From positions 1-18,677 of the forward strand of contig DASYAN010000135.1 in NCBI GenBank assembly GCA_036501345.1: a DNA stretch of 18,677 nucleotides, given 5' to 3'. Within the stretch, counting starts at the first letter, position 1. Every line of letters begins with the position of its first letter. The DNA is from DASYAN01 sp036501345. GTDB lineage: Bacteria > Chloroflexota > Ktedonobacteria > Ktedonobacterales > Ktedonobacteraceae. Made by a program: the position numbers and the translations under genes. Positions 7,784-15,221 of the stretch are shown in pieces. The notes under the pieces were generated by a model. That model was not told the origin of the DNA. It ran no database searches and worked only from the letters and a program-made list of their open reading frames with translations.

Positions 7784-7846
7784 GTTTTCCTGGTTAGTAA
7801 AAAACGGAATAATTCAGAGAATGTTGGACAAGAAAGATGGAGTGGA

Positions 7847-7939
7847 ATGAAGGCTCGCTTTTGCCAATGTTGTTATCCGTACAAAATTTGTCCGCACGGT
7901 CATAATTCGGGTTTATCATATCTCTGTGTCTCGTGCTAA
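7847..7939 (+). CDS. Possible 30-residue cysteine-rich (zinc-ribbon-like) microprotein
   Basis: A short ORF from ATG 7847 to TAA 7937-7939 lies between the origin candidate and dnaG. It encodes 30 residues with six Cys (6, 8, 9, 15, 27, 30) and His at 17 and 19. The two ends are CQCC (Cys6-x-x-Cys9) and CVSC (Cys27-x-x-Cys30), so two knuckles are separated by 17 residues, the spacing of a minimal zinc ribbon. GGAG lies four bases before the ATG, a close but usable ribosome site. I do not recognise a family. Six cysteines in 30 codons is unlikely by chance, but the ORF is short and may not be expressed. If real, its place next to oriC and dnaG would suggest a nucleic-acid or replication role, which is pure inference. 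Confidence 0.4.
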   Translation: MKARFCQCCYPYKICPHGHNSGLSYLCVSC

Positions 7940-8155
7940 AATGACTTGGTAGACCCAAATTTCCTACTGATAGCTTTGATTGCTGAGGATAGGTAGTACA
8001 ATTAAGTATATTACTTTCGCTGATTTATCTATTTGTCCTTGTTAGTGCGACTTATGTTACCATTAATCGTTATACGTGTGTGGAACAAACAGAGAGACTC
8101 TTTACTGTCAATTTTGTGAAGAAGTACAGTCCAAGTTTTGAGGCTACCATTAAAA

Positions 8156-10258
8156 ATGACTTCTACCATTGAGGCAATCAAGGCAAAAGTAGATATTGCA
8201 GATGAAATTAGTCTGGTAGTGGCCTTACAACGAGCTGGAAAGTCTCTCAAAGGGACTTGCCCATTTCACAATGAGCGTACTCCCTCGTTTTACGTTTTCA
8301 GAGAGACTCAGACTTGGCATTGCTTTGGCTGTAATGAAGGTGGGGATATCTTCAGCTTCGTACAGAAACAGCAAAGTCTTGACTTCCGTGAGGTATTGCT
8401 CTACCTGGCTGAAAAGGCGGGTGTCTCTGTTGAAGAGCATAGCGAGCGCACAGAAGAAGATCGCGAAATTGGTGTTGCCAGACAGCGATTGCTGAAGCTT
8501 AATGAGGAAGCATTGCTCTGGTTTCATCAGATGCTATTGCGTTCTAAAGATGCTACCCAGGCACGAGCCTATGTACAGGAACGAGGTATCTCTACTGATA
8601 CGGTCGTTGAATTTAGTCTTGGCTATGCAAGTGAGCAGTGGGATGACCTCTCACGCTATTTGCTCGATCGTGGATACACAGAGCATGAACTGGTCTCGGG
8701 TGGGCTGGCACGCTGGCGCGAAAGCGAGGATCAGGAGGGGATGCGTAATGGCATCTATGATTACTTTCGCCAGCGAGTAATCTTCCCTATTCGGGATATG
8801 CGCGGTCGAGTGATTGGTTTCGGAGGGCGTGCTTTAGGAGATGGGAAACCTAAGTACTTGAATTCTCCACAGACTTTACTTTTTGAGAAAAATACAGTGC
8901 TCTATGCCATTGATATGGCGAAAGATGCAATCAAACAAATTGGGCAGGTGGTTATAGTAGAAGGGTATGTAGATGCTCTTATTGCTCATCAGTATGGGAC
9001 GAAGCAGACCGTAGCCTGTATTGGCAGTGCTATTACCGAAAGGCACATTCAACAATTAAAAAAGCTCACGAAACAGGTAACCCTGGCGCTCGATCCCGAT
9101 GCCGCCGGAAGTGCGGCGACGGAGAAAGGCATTCAGGAGGCCCTCAAGGGCTTTGATCGTACGGTTGTGCCTGTTCCCTTAGCTGCCAGCAAGATGGAAG
9201 CAACAGGACGCGGTCAAAGCGCTCCAGGAGGACAGTCCAAGAAGTTTGGGCAGCAGCAACCACGTGGGATTATTCGTCTGGAAGAACAGGTTGATGCAGA
9301 AATTAATGTCTTGCAACTACCACAAGGAGAAGATCCTGATGAAGTGATCAGACGTGATCTGTCAACCTGGCTCTATGCTGTTGCGCATCCAAAGCCGCTG
9401 ATCGACTACTACTTTGTGGTAAAGACTGCGGATCTCAATTTGCGTGAGCCTAATGGCAAGACAGAAGCTGCCAATCGTTTACTGCCCGTCATTGGCATGG
9501 TCAGCGATCGTATCAAGCGAGATGCATATGTACGCAAGCTGGCTGGTATGATTAGTACAGACGAGCGTATTATCCATGATGCGTTGCAGCGTGTACTTCG
9601 TGGGCAGAAGACAACAGGAGTGACTGCAGATTTCACGGGAAAAGCAAGTGGGCGGCAAGATGCACACACGCAGGGACGTGGGCAGGATGGAGTCAATGGG
9701 ACAACTAGCGGAGTAACAGAGGATGATGACCATGGGCAAGCGTCCCAAATGGATGCTTTCCAGCACCAAGATCTTGGACTTGACAAGGACAAGACAAATG
9801 CGATAAAATGGGAGGACTACCTTATTGGGCTACTCTTGCAAAATCCTGGGTTGAGTCAACATGTTTGTGGTATAATAAACGATAGTGACTTCGCTGGGAC
9901 AGACACGCGAGAGTTGTACCATATACTCAACTCTGTGTATCAACGTGATGTTTCCCCCACACTTCAACCCTTTGAGCAATTTGTGCCCTCAGCTCTGTTG
10001 CCTACAGTAGCCAGGGCCATTAGGAGCGTTGAGCCGAAGTCTCCACAAGACGGAGCAAAGTTAGTGAAAGAAGCAGTACAATGTGCTACTCGGCTCAGTC
10101 GCAGGCGAAGACTACAATTAAATACGGAGTTACAATATCTTATAAGAGAAGCTGCCAACTCGGGCGATAAAGTCCTTGAAAAGCAACTTCGGCAACGGGT
10201 TTTTGAAAATAAAAGCCTGCTGTGCACTCTTTATACTTCAACCCCTTTACAAGGCTAG
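8156..10258 (+). CDS. dnaG: DNA primase
   Basis: With the ATG at 8156 the protein has 700 residues. An in-frame TTG at 8138 would add six, but the ATG matches the usual DnaG N-terminus, with a GAGG about 12 bases upstream. Domains in order: a CHC2 zinc finger (Cys35, His38, Cys56, Cys59, in CPFHNERTPSF and CFGCNEGGD); the catalytic core with VVIVEGYVDAL (Glu269) and the Toprim DPDAAG (Asp313, Asp315) and GEDPDE (391-396); and a C-terminal region (about 545-690) where the DnaB-helicase-interacting domain is expected. It makes RNA primers for replication. Two low-complexity stretches stand out: a Gly/Gln-rich insertion inside Toprim (about 330-380) and a Gly/Asp/Gln-rich linker (about 480-545). 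rpoD follows after 182 bases; rpsU, often first in the macromolecular synthesis operon, is absent. Confidence 0.96.
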   Translation: MTSTIEAIKAKVDIADEISLVVALQRAGKSLKGTCPFHNERTPSFYVFRETQTWHCFGCNEGGDIFSFVQKQQSLDFREVLLYLAEKAGVSVEEHSERTEEDREIGVARQRLLKLNEEALLWFHQMLLRSKDATQARAYVQERGISTDTVVEFSLGYASEQWDDLSRYLLDRGYTEHELVSGGLARWRESEDQEGMRNGIYDYFRQRVIFPIRDMRGRVIGFGGRALGDGKPKYLNSPQTLLFEKNTVLYAIDMAKDAIKQIGQVVIVEGYVDALIAHQYGTKQTVACIGSAITERHIQQLKKLTKQVTLALDPDAAGSAATEKGIQEALKGFDRTVVPVPLAASKMEATGRGQSAPGGQSKKFGQQQPRGIIRLEEQVDAEINVLQLPQGEDPDEVIRRDLSTWLYAVAHPKPLIDYYFVVKTADLNLREPNGKTEAANRLLPVIGMVSDRIKRDAYVRKLAGMISTDERIIHDALQRVLRGQKTTGVTADFTGKASGRQDAHTQGRGQDGVNGTTSGVTEDDDHGQASQMDAFQHQDLGLDKDKTNAIKWEDYLIGLLLQNPGLSQHVCGIINDSDFAGTDTRELYHILNSVYQRDVSPTLQPFEQFVPSALLPTVARAIRSVEPKSPQDGAKLVKEAVQCATRLSRRRRLQLNTELQYLIREAANSGDKVLEKQLRQRVFENKSLLCTLYTSTPLQG

Positions 10259-10280
10259 AACGTCATAACGTTCAGATTTT
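10258..10280 (+). terminator. Weak hairpin with T run after dnaG
   Basis: GAACGT and ACGTTC (10258-10273) pair around CATA, followed by AGATTTTG. The six-base stem is short; it may attenuate rather than end transcription into rpoD. Confidence 0.3.
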
Positions 10281-10440
10281 GTAATGCGGCAGTTATGGGA
10301 TACCAGTGCGCCAGAATCGAGCGGATCGGGTATGGCAACTATTTGGAATCATTTATTACATTTCAGAATGAAGAAAACAGGAATTGGCTCTATCTAATCG
10401 TTTGTCATCGTAGGCCTGTTTCCTGAAGGGGGATGCCAGA

Positions 10441-11718
10441 ATGGTGAATCGAGAACAAGATGTCATTGATCGGGTCAACAGCGAGCGTGTTAGTACGGGG
10501 CAACTACGAGACGTATTCTCTCTAGAACCTTTTGAAGAGTCCATGTTGAATGATACAGATGCTAGTTTTAAGATCGAGACCGTAGGTCATAATACAACTA
10601 CTGTCAGTGGGATGTTTGTCAAGCCTGTTGATGGTAACGAGGATTTTGATCTGCTTAAACTGCAGGACAAAGAGCCTATGGATGCCCTGGACCCAACGAA
10701 AGAGCCGCCGGCAGACTGGGAGCCTGGCCCCGATGAAATGATGGAAGTAGATACCGATATCCTGGTTGGACCCAAGTGGGAAGACCTCCAGGATGGCTTT
10801 GGTATTGCTATTGCTGACCTGGAGAGCAGTTTAGATGATCCGGTCCGCATGTATCTGCGCGAGATTGGCCGTGTGCCTTTGCTAACAGCTGAGGAGGAAG
10901 TGCGTCTGGCTCAGATTATGGAGCGTGGCAAGATCGAGCGCCTGCGAGCAGAACGTCTCAGGGTAGCACCAAACCGCCGCTATCTCGACGAGGGTGAGGA
11001 AGCTCAGCGTCGTTTGACTGAAGCAAATCTCCGTCTCGTTGTGAGTGTAGCTAAGAAATATATTGGACGCGGTATGAACCTACTGGATCTGATCCAGGAA
11101 GGAAATATCGGTTTGATCCGTGCTGTTGAGAAGTTCGACTATACCAAAGGATATAAGTTTAGTACGTATGCCACCTGGTGGATTCGTCAGGCGATTACCC
11201 GGGCAATTGCCGATCAGGCTCGCACTATTCGTATCCCAGTGCACATGGTTGAGACAATTAACCGTTTGATCCGCATTAGTCGTCGTCTGTTGCAAGATCT
11301 GGGACGCGAACCTACCTCCGAAGAGATTGCCGAGCAGATGGAAATTAGTGCCGAAAAGGTACGCGAGATCATCAAGGTCAGTCAAGAGCCGGTTAGTCTG
11401 GAAACTCCCATTGGTGAAGAGGATGACAGCCACTTGGGGGACTTCCTTGAGGATCACACTGCATTGGCGCCAGCTGAGGCAGCAAGTCACCAGCTACTCA
11501 AAGAGCAGGTTGAGGATGTACTGGATAGTCTGACCGAACGTGAACGTAAGGTGCTGCAGTTACGCTTTGGCCTGGATGATGGTCGTAGCCGTACTCTGGA
11601 AGAGGTAGGCAGAGAGTTCCATGTCACTCGTGAACGCATCCGCCAGATTGAAGCGAAGGCTTTGCGCAAGTTGCGTCATCCTAGCCGTAGCCGCAAGCTG
11701 AAAGATTACTTGGACTAA
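10441..11718 (+). CDS. rpoD: Housekeeping RNA polymerase sigma factor (sigma-70/SigA type)
   Basis: A 425-residue sigma factor; GGGGG lies eight bases before the ATG. Region 1.2 is at about 131-164 (DDPVRMYLREIGRVPLLT). Region 2 is at about 187-262, with NLRLVVSVAKKYIGRGMNLL, GNIGLIRAVEKFDYTKGYKF and STYATWWIRQAITRAIADQA, the -10 recognition block. Region 3 is at about 265-345, and region 4 at about 360-422 with the helix-turn-helix VTRERIRQIEAKALRKLRHP (395-414) that contacts the -35 element. The first 130 residues are acidic and not conserved, longer than in Bacillus SigA, and do not clearly show region 1.1. The gap between regions 1.2 and 2 is short, unlike the large insertion of E. coli RpoD. 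It likely directs transcription of most genes, and may be co-transcribed with dnaG. Confidence 0.96.
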   Translation: MVNREQDVIDRVNSERVSTGQLRDVFSLEPFEESMLNDTDASFKIETVGHNTTTVSGMFVKPVDGNEDFDLLKLQDKEPMDALDPTKEPPADWEPGPDEMMEVDTDILVGPKWEDLQDGFGIAIADLESSLDDPVRMYLREIGRVPLLTAEEEVRLAQIMERGKIERLRAERLRVAPNRRYLDEGEEAQRRLTEANLRLVVSVAKKYIGRGMNLLDLIQEGNIGLIRAVEKFDYTKGYKFSTYATWWIRQAITRAIADQARTIRIPVHMVETINRLIRISRRLLQDLGREPTSEEIAEQMEISAEKVREIIKVSQEPVSLETPIGEEDDSHLGDFLEDHTALAPAEAASHQLLKEQVEDVLDSLTERERKVLQLRFGLDDGRSRTLEEVGREFHVTRERIRQIEAKALRKLRHPSRSRKLKDYLD

Positions 11719-11740
11719 TCGCATTCTTATGGAAATCGCA

Positions 11741-11840
11741 GGGCGCAATTATGGTTTTTGAAAAATTAGGGCGACAAACGCCACGCCACGCCACGGGCGC
11801 AATGAATTGGGCCCCTACACTCGGGCAATAAATTGCCAGA
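11741..11840. repeat. Palindrome-rich REP/MITE-like remnant
   Basis: Just after rpoD several GGGC-starting units occur in a row: GGGCGCAATTATGG (11741), AGGGCGACAAACGCC (11768), the imperfect palindrome GGGCGCAATGAATTGGGCCC (11795-11814) followed by CTACAC, and GGCAATAAATTGCC (11824-11837). CCACG is also repeated three times in tandem (11781-11795). This resembles the short GGGCG...CGCCC palindromes scattered in many Chloroflexota and cyanobacterial genomes. The family assignment is from memory. Confidence 0.55.
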
Positions 11841-11891
11841 TGGGTGCTATACATGGCGTTGACGATTGGGACCTGAGTAGATACGCTTGTG

Positions 11892-11953
11892 TAGAACAAC
11901 AAAACTGGAGCGCCTCTTCTGATCAGGAGAGGTGCTCCAGTTTTGTTGTTCTA
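11892..11953. terminator. Long perfect hairpin, probable bidirectional terminator after rpoD
   Basis: A 20-bp perfect arm (11892-11911) pairs with 11934-11953. The stem continues through GCCTCTTC and GGAGAGGT with G-U pairs to a TGATCA loop, about 28 bp in all. One arm is T-rich (TTTTGTTGTT) and the other A-rich, so it could stop transcription from either side, including from the leftward LysM-CHAP gene. Confidence 0.75.
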
Positions 11954-12034
11954 GTGTACTTCTTTTCATCCTTCTTCTGTCGCAGCAGGTAATATGCTTC
12001 GCTCGAAATCCACAAGTTCATGCATGTAACTAAC

Positions 12035-12065
12035 TTATCCACAAATGTGGATTTCTTGTTGATAA
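12035..12065. promoter_or_regulatory. Satellite DnaA-box group downstream of rpoD
   Basis: One perfect TTATCCACA (12035-12043) is followed by the near-matches TGTGGATTT (12046-12054) and TGTTGATAA (12057-12065) within 31 bases. It could titrate DnaA or be an origin accessory site. Confidence 0.5.
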
Positions 12066-12094
12066 CTTTCAAACATTGTGGGTAGTACAGATGA

Positions 12095-12183
12095 AGTAGG
12101 CCAGATATAGATACAGCCTGTCTTTCTAAGTACAGGGTATCCTGATATCATCACATTAGATAGATATCACATCTGGCCTTACT
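12095..12183. repeat. Inverted repeat flanking 64 bases, downstream of the LysM-CHAP gene
   Basis: Arms AGTAGGCCAGAT (12095-12106) and ATCTGGCCTTACT (12171-12183) are complementary apart from one bulged base. The enclosed segment contains the palindrome TGATATCA (12143-12150). It may be a small mobile-element relic or a long-loop terminator for the leftward gene. Confidence 0.45.
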
Positions 12184-12189
12184 ATTGTT

Positions 12190-12918
12190 CTATTGATGGG
12201 TAATGAAAGTCACACCAGGGCCTGGGGCAAAATCGATATAGGTAACGTTAGCACCGCCTCCCCAGTTCATGTTACTGGTCGTAACGTGACCATTAGGAAG
12301 AATCTTTTCCACTATAGCAACATGTCCATAGCCACCTGCTCCCTGAGTCCAGCCTTGTAGATTGATGATTGACCCAATGGTTGGCGTGCTGGAAACATTC
12401 CAGTGGTACTCATTTGCTCGCATGGTCCATTGCCAAGCATTAGAATTGGTCATCCAGGGGACATAAACGCCATGCAATAGGTGGTAGCGTTGATCTGCCC
12501 AATAGGTACATTGCCCGTAAGGGAAAAGATTGCCGCTGCCTGTAGTTCCATTAGATGGAGCTGGTGCAGTAGGAGCCTGTGCTGACTGGCCACCAGACTT
12601 TGCACCTGGTAGGCAAATAACTTGGCCTGGATAGATCAAGTTAGGGTTACCGATATTGTTGTGCTGTACGAGTCCTTGCCATGTTGTATTATTGCTCATT
12701 GCGATACCACTCAGAGTCTCGCCACCCGCGACAGTATGGGCTTGATCCCCTGCCTGACAGGATGCTTGTGCGAAGACACCAACGAGTGATTTACCGAGAC
12801 TATTTCCAAACAAGCCAACCGTAAGAACTGTCATCACAATGACGTGTCCTGCAACGATACTCATTATACGGTGCTGCTGAAAATATTGTCCGATGTGCTG
12901 CTTGTAGAGCGTAAACAA
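12190..12918 (-). CDS. LysM-CHAP cell-wall amidase/endopeptidase
   Basis: A 242-residue protein if it starts at TTG 12918, which I prefer because AGGAGAGGAG lies eight bases upstream of it; a longer frame from TTG 12960 would place that ribosome site inside the gene. A hydrophobic segment at about 19-45 is a signal anchor or signal peptide. A LysM peptidoglycan-binding domain follows at about 61-104 (HTVAGGETLSGIA, then NPNLIYPGQVICLP), then a Pro/Ala/Gly-rich linker. The CHAP domain spans about 129-240 with the catalytic-type Cys137 in PYGQCTYWA, His199 in GYGHVAIVE and an Asn-rich end (SNMNWGG). CHAP enzymes cut peptide bonds or amide links in peptidoglycan. It is probably exported and acts in wall remodelling or germination. 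It stands alone, transcribed leftward toward the hairpin after rpoD. Confidence 0.88.
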   Translation of the reverse strand: MFTLYKQHIGQYFQQHRIMSIVAGHVIVMTVLTVGLFGNSLGKSLVGVFAQASCQAGDQAHTVAGGETLSGIAMSNNTTWQGLVQHNNIGNPNLIYPGQVICLPGAKSGGQSAQAPTAPAPSNGTTGSGNLFPYGQCTYWADQRYHLLHGVYVPWMTNSNAWQWTMRANEYHWNVSSTPTIGSIINLQGWTQGAGGYGHVAIVEKILPNGHVTTSNMNWGGGANVTYIDFAPGPGVTFITHQ

Positions 12919-13300
12919 AATAGCTTCTCCTCTCCTAAAATGGAAGTTGTGCACTCGCAACGTCTGCGAGCTATATTAATCAAAGCTGATGAGAATAGTA
13001 GCACATCTATTTGTGAAATACTATGGATCAGAATGAAACATAGGAGAAAATAACTAAACAATATAATCAAAAATGATTAATCGAATTGGCACTTGTAGAT
13101 TAAGAAAGTGCTAAACGTTTTAAAGCATAGAGCATTGAAGAAAAGGCAAAGGGTGATGCTGATCCTTGTGCTAAATCGATGTGCTAGTTCAACCTCCACA
13201 GTTTCGTCGTGCATTCTATGCTTAATAATTCGCAGGCACCTTCTAGTCACAAGCCCTTTAAACTACTAGTTTACAATCTGAAGAGTACCTAATGGGAGAG

Positions 13301-13387
13301 TTTTTTTCTAGGGGGAAAGAGGGACATTTTCAGGAGAAAAGGTCACAGCTTGAGGAGATAAAGTCACAGTTTGAGGAGAAATGTAAC
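13301..13387. repeat. Transposon-end-like iteron array 1
   Basis: TTTTTTTCTAGGGGG is followed by three degenerate units of 20-21 bases beginning near 13321, 13341 and 13362. Their shared parts are GTCACAG(C/T)TTGAGGAGA and CAGGAGAAAA, and a partial fourth unit starts at 13382. The leader and spacing match the array at 15579-15660. Multiple short binding sites at about two helical turns are typical of IS21-like and related transposon ends. No transposase gene is next to it. Confidence 0.5.
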
Positions 13388-13457
13388 CATGTGTTTCAAT
13401 ATGCAATGGAGTGGAAGGTTTCCTCATCCTAGATTCCCAAAATTGCCAAAAAAGGGC

Positions 13458-13487
13458 TTGACGAAATAATAGGGAACATGCTATAGT
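13458..13487 (+). promoter_or_regulatory. Promoter of tRNA-Phe
   Basis: TTGACG (13458-13463) and TATAGT (13482-13487) are spaced 18 bases apart and end ten bases before the tRNA. Confidence 0.75.
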
Positions 13488-13497
13488 AGCACCGCAC

Positions 13498-13570
<73 letters not shown>

Positions 13571-13582
13571 CTTTTCATACTC

Positions 13583-13632
13583 AAAAGACTGCCTCAAGTG
13601 GCTCTAGCAGCGGCTTGAGGCAGTCTTTTTAT
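13583..13632 (+). terminator. Rho-independent terminator of tRNA-Phe
   Basis: A perfect 16-bp stem (13583-13598 with 13614-13629) surrounds a 15-base loop; the right arm runs into TTTTT. It starts 13 bases after the tRNA. Confidence 0.9.
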
Positions 13633-13866
13633 CATCATGGCTCATCCTTTGACAGCTTATGGCTATCTACTACTAAAAAGTTGTTTAGTCGTTCCACAAG
13701 TACCTGAGTAGATCTAATCCTTGTTCACAACGGTTAGAGAGAGAAAACAATCTATAAATTCTATGCCTTATGAAGCACTTTTGAGGAATAGGAAATACCT
13801 TCTATTCAGGTAGATCTTGACCAGCTTGGCAGAAAAACGCTTGACCTTTAGGAAGATAGGAGCCAC

Positions 13867-14400
13867 GTGGCAAATCAGGAACATCTTGCAATCCTCAAGC
13901 AGGGGATAGAGCTGTGGAATGCATGGAGATATGCCCAGACACAGGTCTTGTCCAACCTTAGTGAGGCGAACTTGAGTGGTGCGAACTTGAGTGAAGCCGA
14001 CCTCAGTAGGGCCGACCTCAGCGGTGTGAACTTGAGTGGAGCCAACATGGAAGCTGCCAATTTGAGCTATGCCACTCTCAATTACGCCGATCTTTGGGAG
14101 GTCAATCTCAAGAAAGCCAACCTCACGAGAGTTACCTTGAGGGGAGCCGACCTGAGCCGTGCCGTCCTCAGCTACGCTGATCTCAGAGGAGCGATCCTTT
14201 GCATGGCCTACCTCCGAGGAGCCGATCTCAAGAAAGCAAACCTCAATGGAGCTGACCTGAGTGGTGCGAACTTGAGGAGAGCAAATCTCAATGGAGCTGA
14301 CCTGAGTCGCGCCAACCTCACGAGAACTAACTTCAGTCTTGCCTACCTGAGGGAAGCCACCTGGAGTGCTATTCAATCCAATGGAAAAAAGAGAGTGTGA
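13867..14400 (+). CDS. Pentapeptide-repeat protein
   Basis: A 177-residue protein starting at GTG, with AGGAG four bases upstream. A short N-terminal segment (about 1-28, with QGIELWNAWR) precedes 28 uninterrupted pentapeptides from residue 29 to 168 of the A(D/N)LxX type: ANLSG, ADLSR, ANLNG and so on. Twenty-eight units give about seven turns of a right-handed quadrilateral beta helix. A nine-residue basic tail ends the protein. Such proteins fold as rods; some mimic DNA and bind gyrase, but most have no known function and none is claimed here. No membrane segment or signal peptide is seen. The repeat makes a long antisense reading frame by chance. No partner gene is adjacent. Confidence 0.9.
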   Translation: MANQEHLAILKQGIELWNAWRYAQTQVLSNLSEANLSGANLSEADLSRADLSGVNLSGANMEAANLSYATLNYADLWEVNLKKANLTRVTLRGADLSRAVLSYADLRGAILCMAYLRGADLKKANLNGADLSGANLRRANLNGADLSRANLTRTNFSLAYLREATWSAIQSNGKKRV

Positions 14401-14442
14401 AATGGACTAGAGCAAACCCATTTTCCCGATACATGAAAAAGA

Positions 14443-14539
14443 GGTAGTGGATCGATCTAGGAGGATCACCTGATGTAGAAGAGAGCAAGGAAGAAGCTTG
14501 CACTAATATCGTCTTATCCTCTGAGTATGATCCACTACC
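14443..14539. repeat. 11-bp inverted repeat between the pentapeptide gene and the recombinase remnant
   Basis: GGTAGTGGATC (14443-14453) and GATCCACTACC (14529-14539) are perfect complements 75 bases apart. AAAAAGA precedes the left arm and also follows the right arm. It could be a relic of an element end; no function is visible. Confidence 0.5.
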
Positions 14540-14565
14540 GAAAAAGAAAGCACCTTCATCAGTTA

Positions 14566-14775
14566 CTATGGCTTTGCTCCACCACGTTCGCTATGAAAAA
14601 AGTCATTTAAACCTTCTATTGCGTCTTTCTGCATTGTCGGGAGCACATGAGAGTAGGTATCCAGCGTCATGCTAATTTCACTATGACCAAGAATCTCCTG
14701 CACGACTTTTGGATGAACACCTTTACTCAAGAGCAACGTTGCTGTGCTATGACGCAAGTCATGAAACCGGATATC
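14566..14775 (-). pseudogene. Tyrosine recombinase (phage-type integrase), C-terminal remnant
   Basis: About 69 residues are readable, starting DIRFHDLRHS and running through LGHSEISMTLDTYSHV to a stop at 14566. The HxLRH box, the LGH histidine and the nucleophile Tyr in DTYSHV are all present. The N-terminal DNA-binding domain and the first catalytic Arg are missing. A TAA codon (14778-14776) lies in frame just before the conserved block, so there is no intact upstream part. Complete integrases of this kind have about 350-400 residues. The fragment sits about 1 kb from tRNA-Phe, a common kind of integration target, though no duplicated tRNA end was found. It is most likely the remains of an integrated element cut by a deletion. 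Confidence 0.8.
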
Positions 14776-15221
14776 TTATGCTTGAGGGCAATATATTCTG
14801 CTTTTTTTGATTTTGCATCTTCTCTTTTTCCTTTATTTTCTAGTTCTGCTATTTCTTGTTTTACCTTTTTTAGTTCTGCCTTTCTTCGTGCTGCCTCGGA
14901 GTTTCCTGATTCTAGTTCTGCCTCAGAGCTTTCTGATGTTCCCGTTGATGGTATCTCTGGCCTAGTAGGCGAATCTAACTCCTCGGCTAAATCTGACTGT
15001 GAATCTCCCTTACCAAATGCAAAGAACTGTTCAGGGTTTGTTTTTCTCTGCATTTTAGTAATAAATGCCTGCAGCGTACCATCTACTGATGTGCTCGTTG
15101 TCTCAGATCTATAAGATCTTAATTGGTCAAGAGAGAGGATTTTCCTCTCTTGGAGTTGGTCTCCTTGCTTGTTATTTGTGTCTCTTCTAGAGCTTTCGCC
15201 GTCACCGCCTGTTAGTGGCAT
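14727..15221 (-). CDS. Hypothetical charged protein, 3' end fused out of frame to the integrase remnant
   Basis: A 164-residue reading frame from ATG 15221, with GGAGAG eight bases upstream. I recognise no family. Residues 1-25 are polar and Gly/Ser-rich; about 25-75 look folded (KILSLDQLRSYR, LQAFITKMQRKTNPEQFFAF). About 75-105 are Ser/Glu/Pro-rich and probably disordered. About 108-145 (RRKAELKKVKQEIAELENK) form a likely coiled coil. The last 18 or so codons read through the conserved integrase DNA in the wrong frame, so the natural C-terminus has been lost and this tail is an artefact of the junction near 14776. The gene may be a truncated relic of the same element. There is no membrane segment or signal peptide. 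Confidence 0.5.
   Translation of the reverse strand: MPLTGGDGESSRRDTNNKQGDQLQERKILSLDQLRSYRSETTSTSVDGTLQAFITKMQRKTNPEQFFAFGKGDSQSDLAEELDSPTRPEIPSTGTSESSEAELESGNSEAARRKAELKKVKQEIAELENKGKREDAKSKKAEYIALKHKISGFMTCVIAQQRCS

Noticed and set aside
13321..13387. CRISPR-like spacing of short repeats
   Set aside because: The units are contiguous, degenerate, about 20 bases long and have no spacers; no cas gene is present.
13768..14376. Long - strand reading frame opposite the pentapeptide gene
   Set aside because: It is the mirror of a codon-periodic repeat and has only repetitive Glu/Val/Gly/Ser sequence; the + strand pentapeptide protein explains it.
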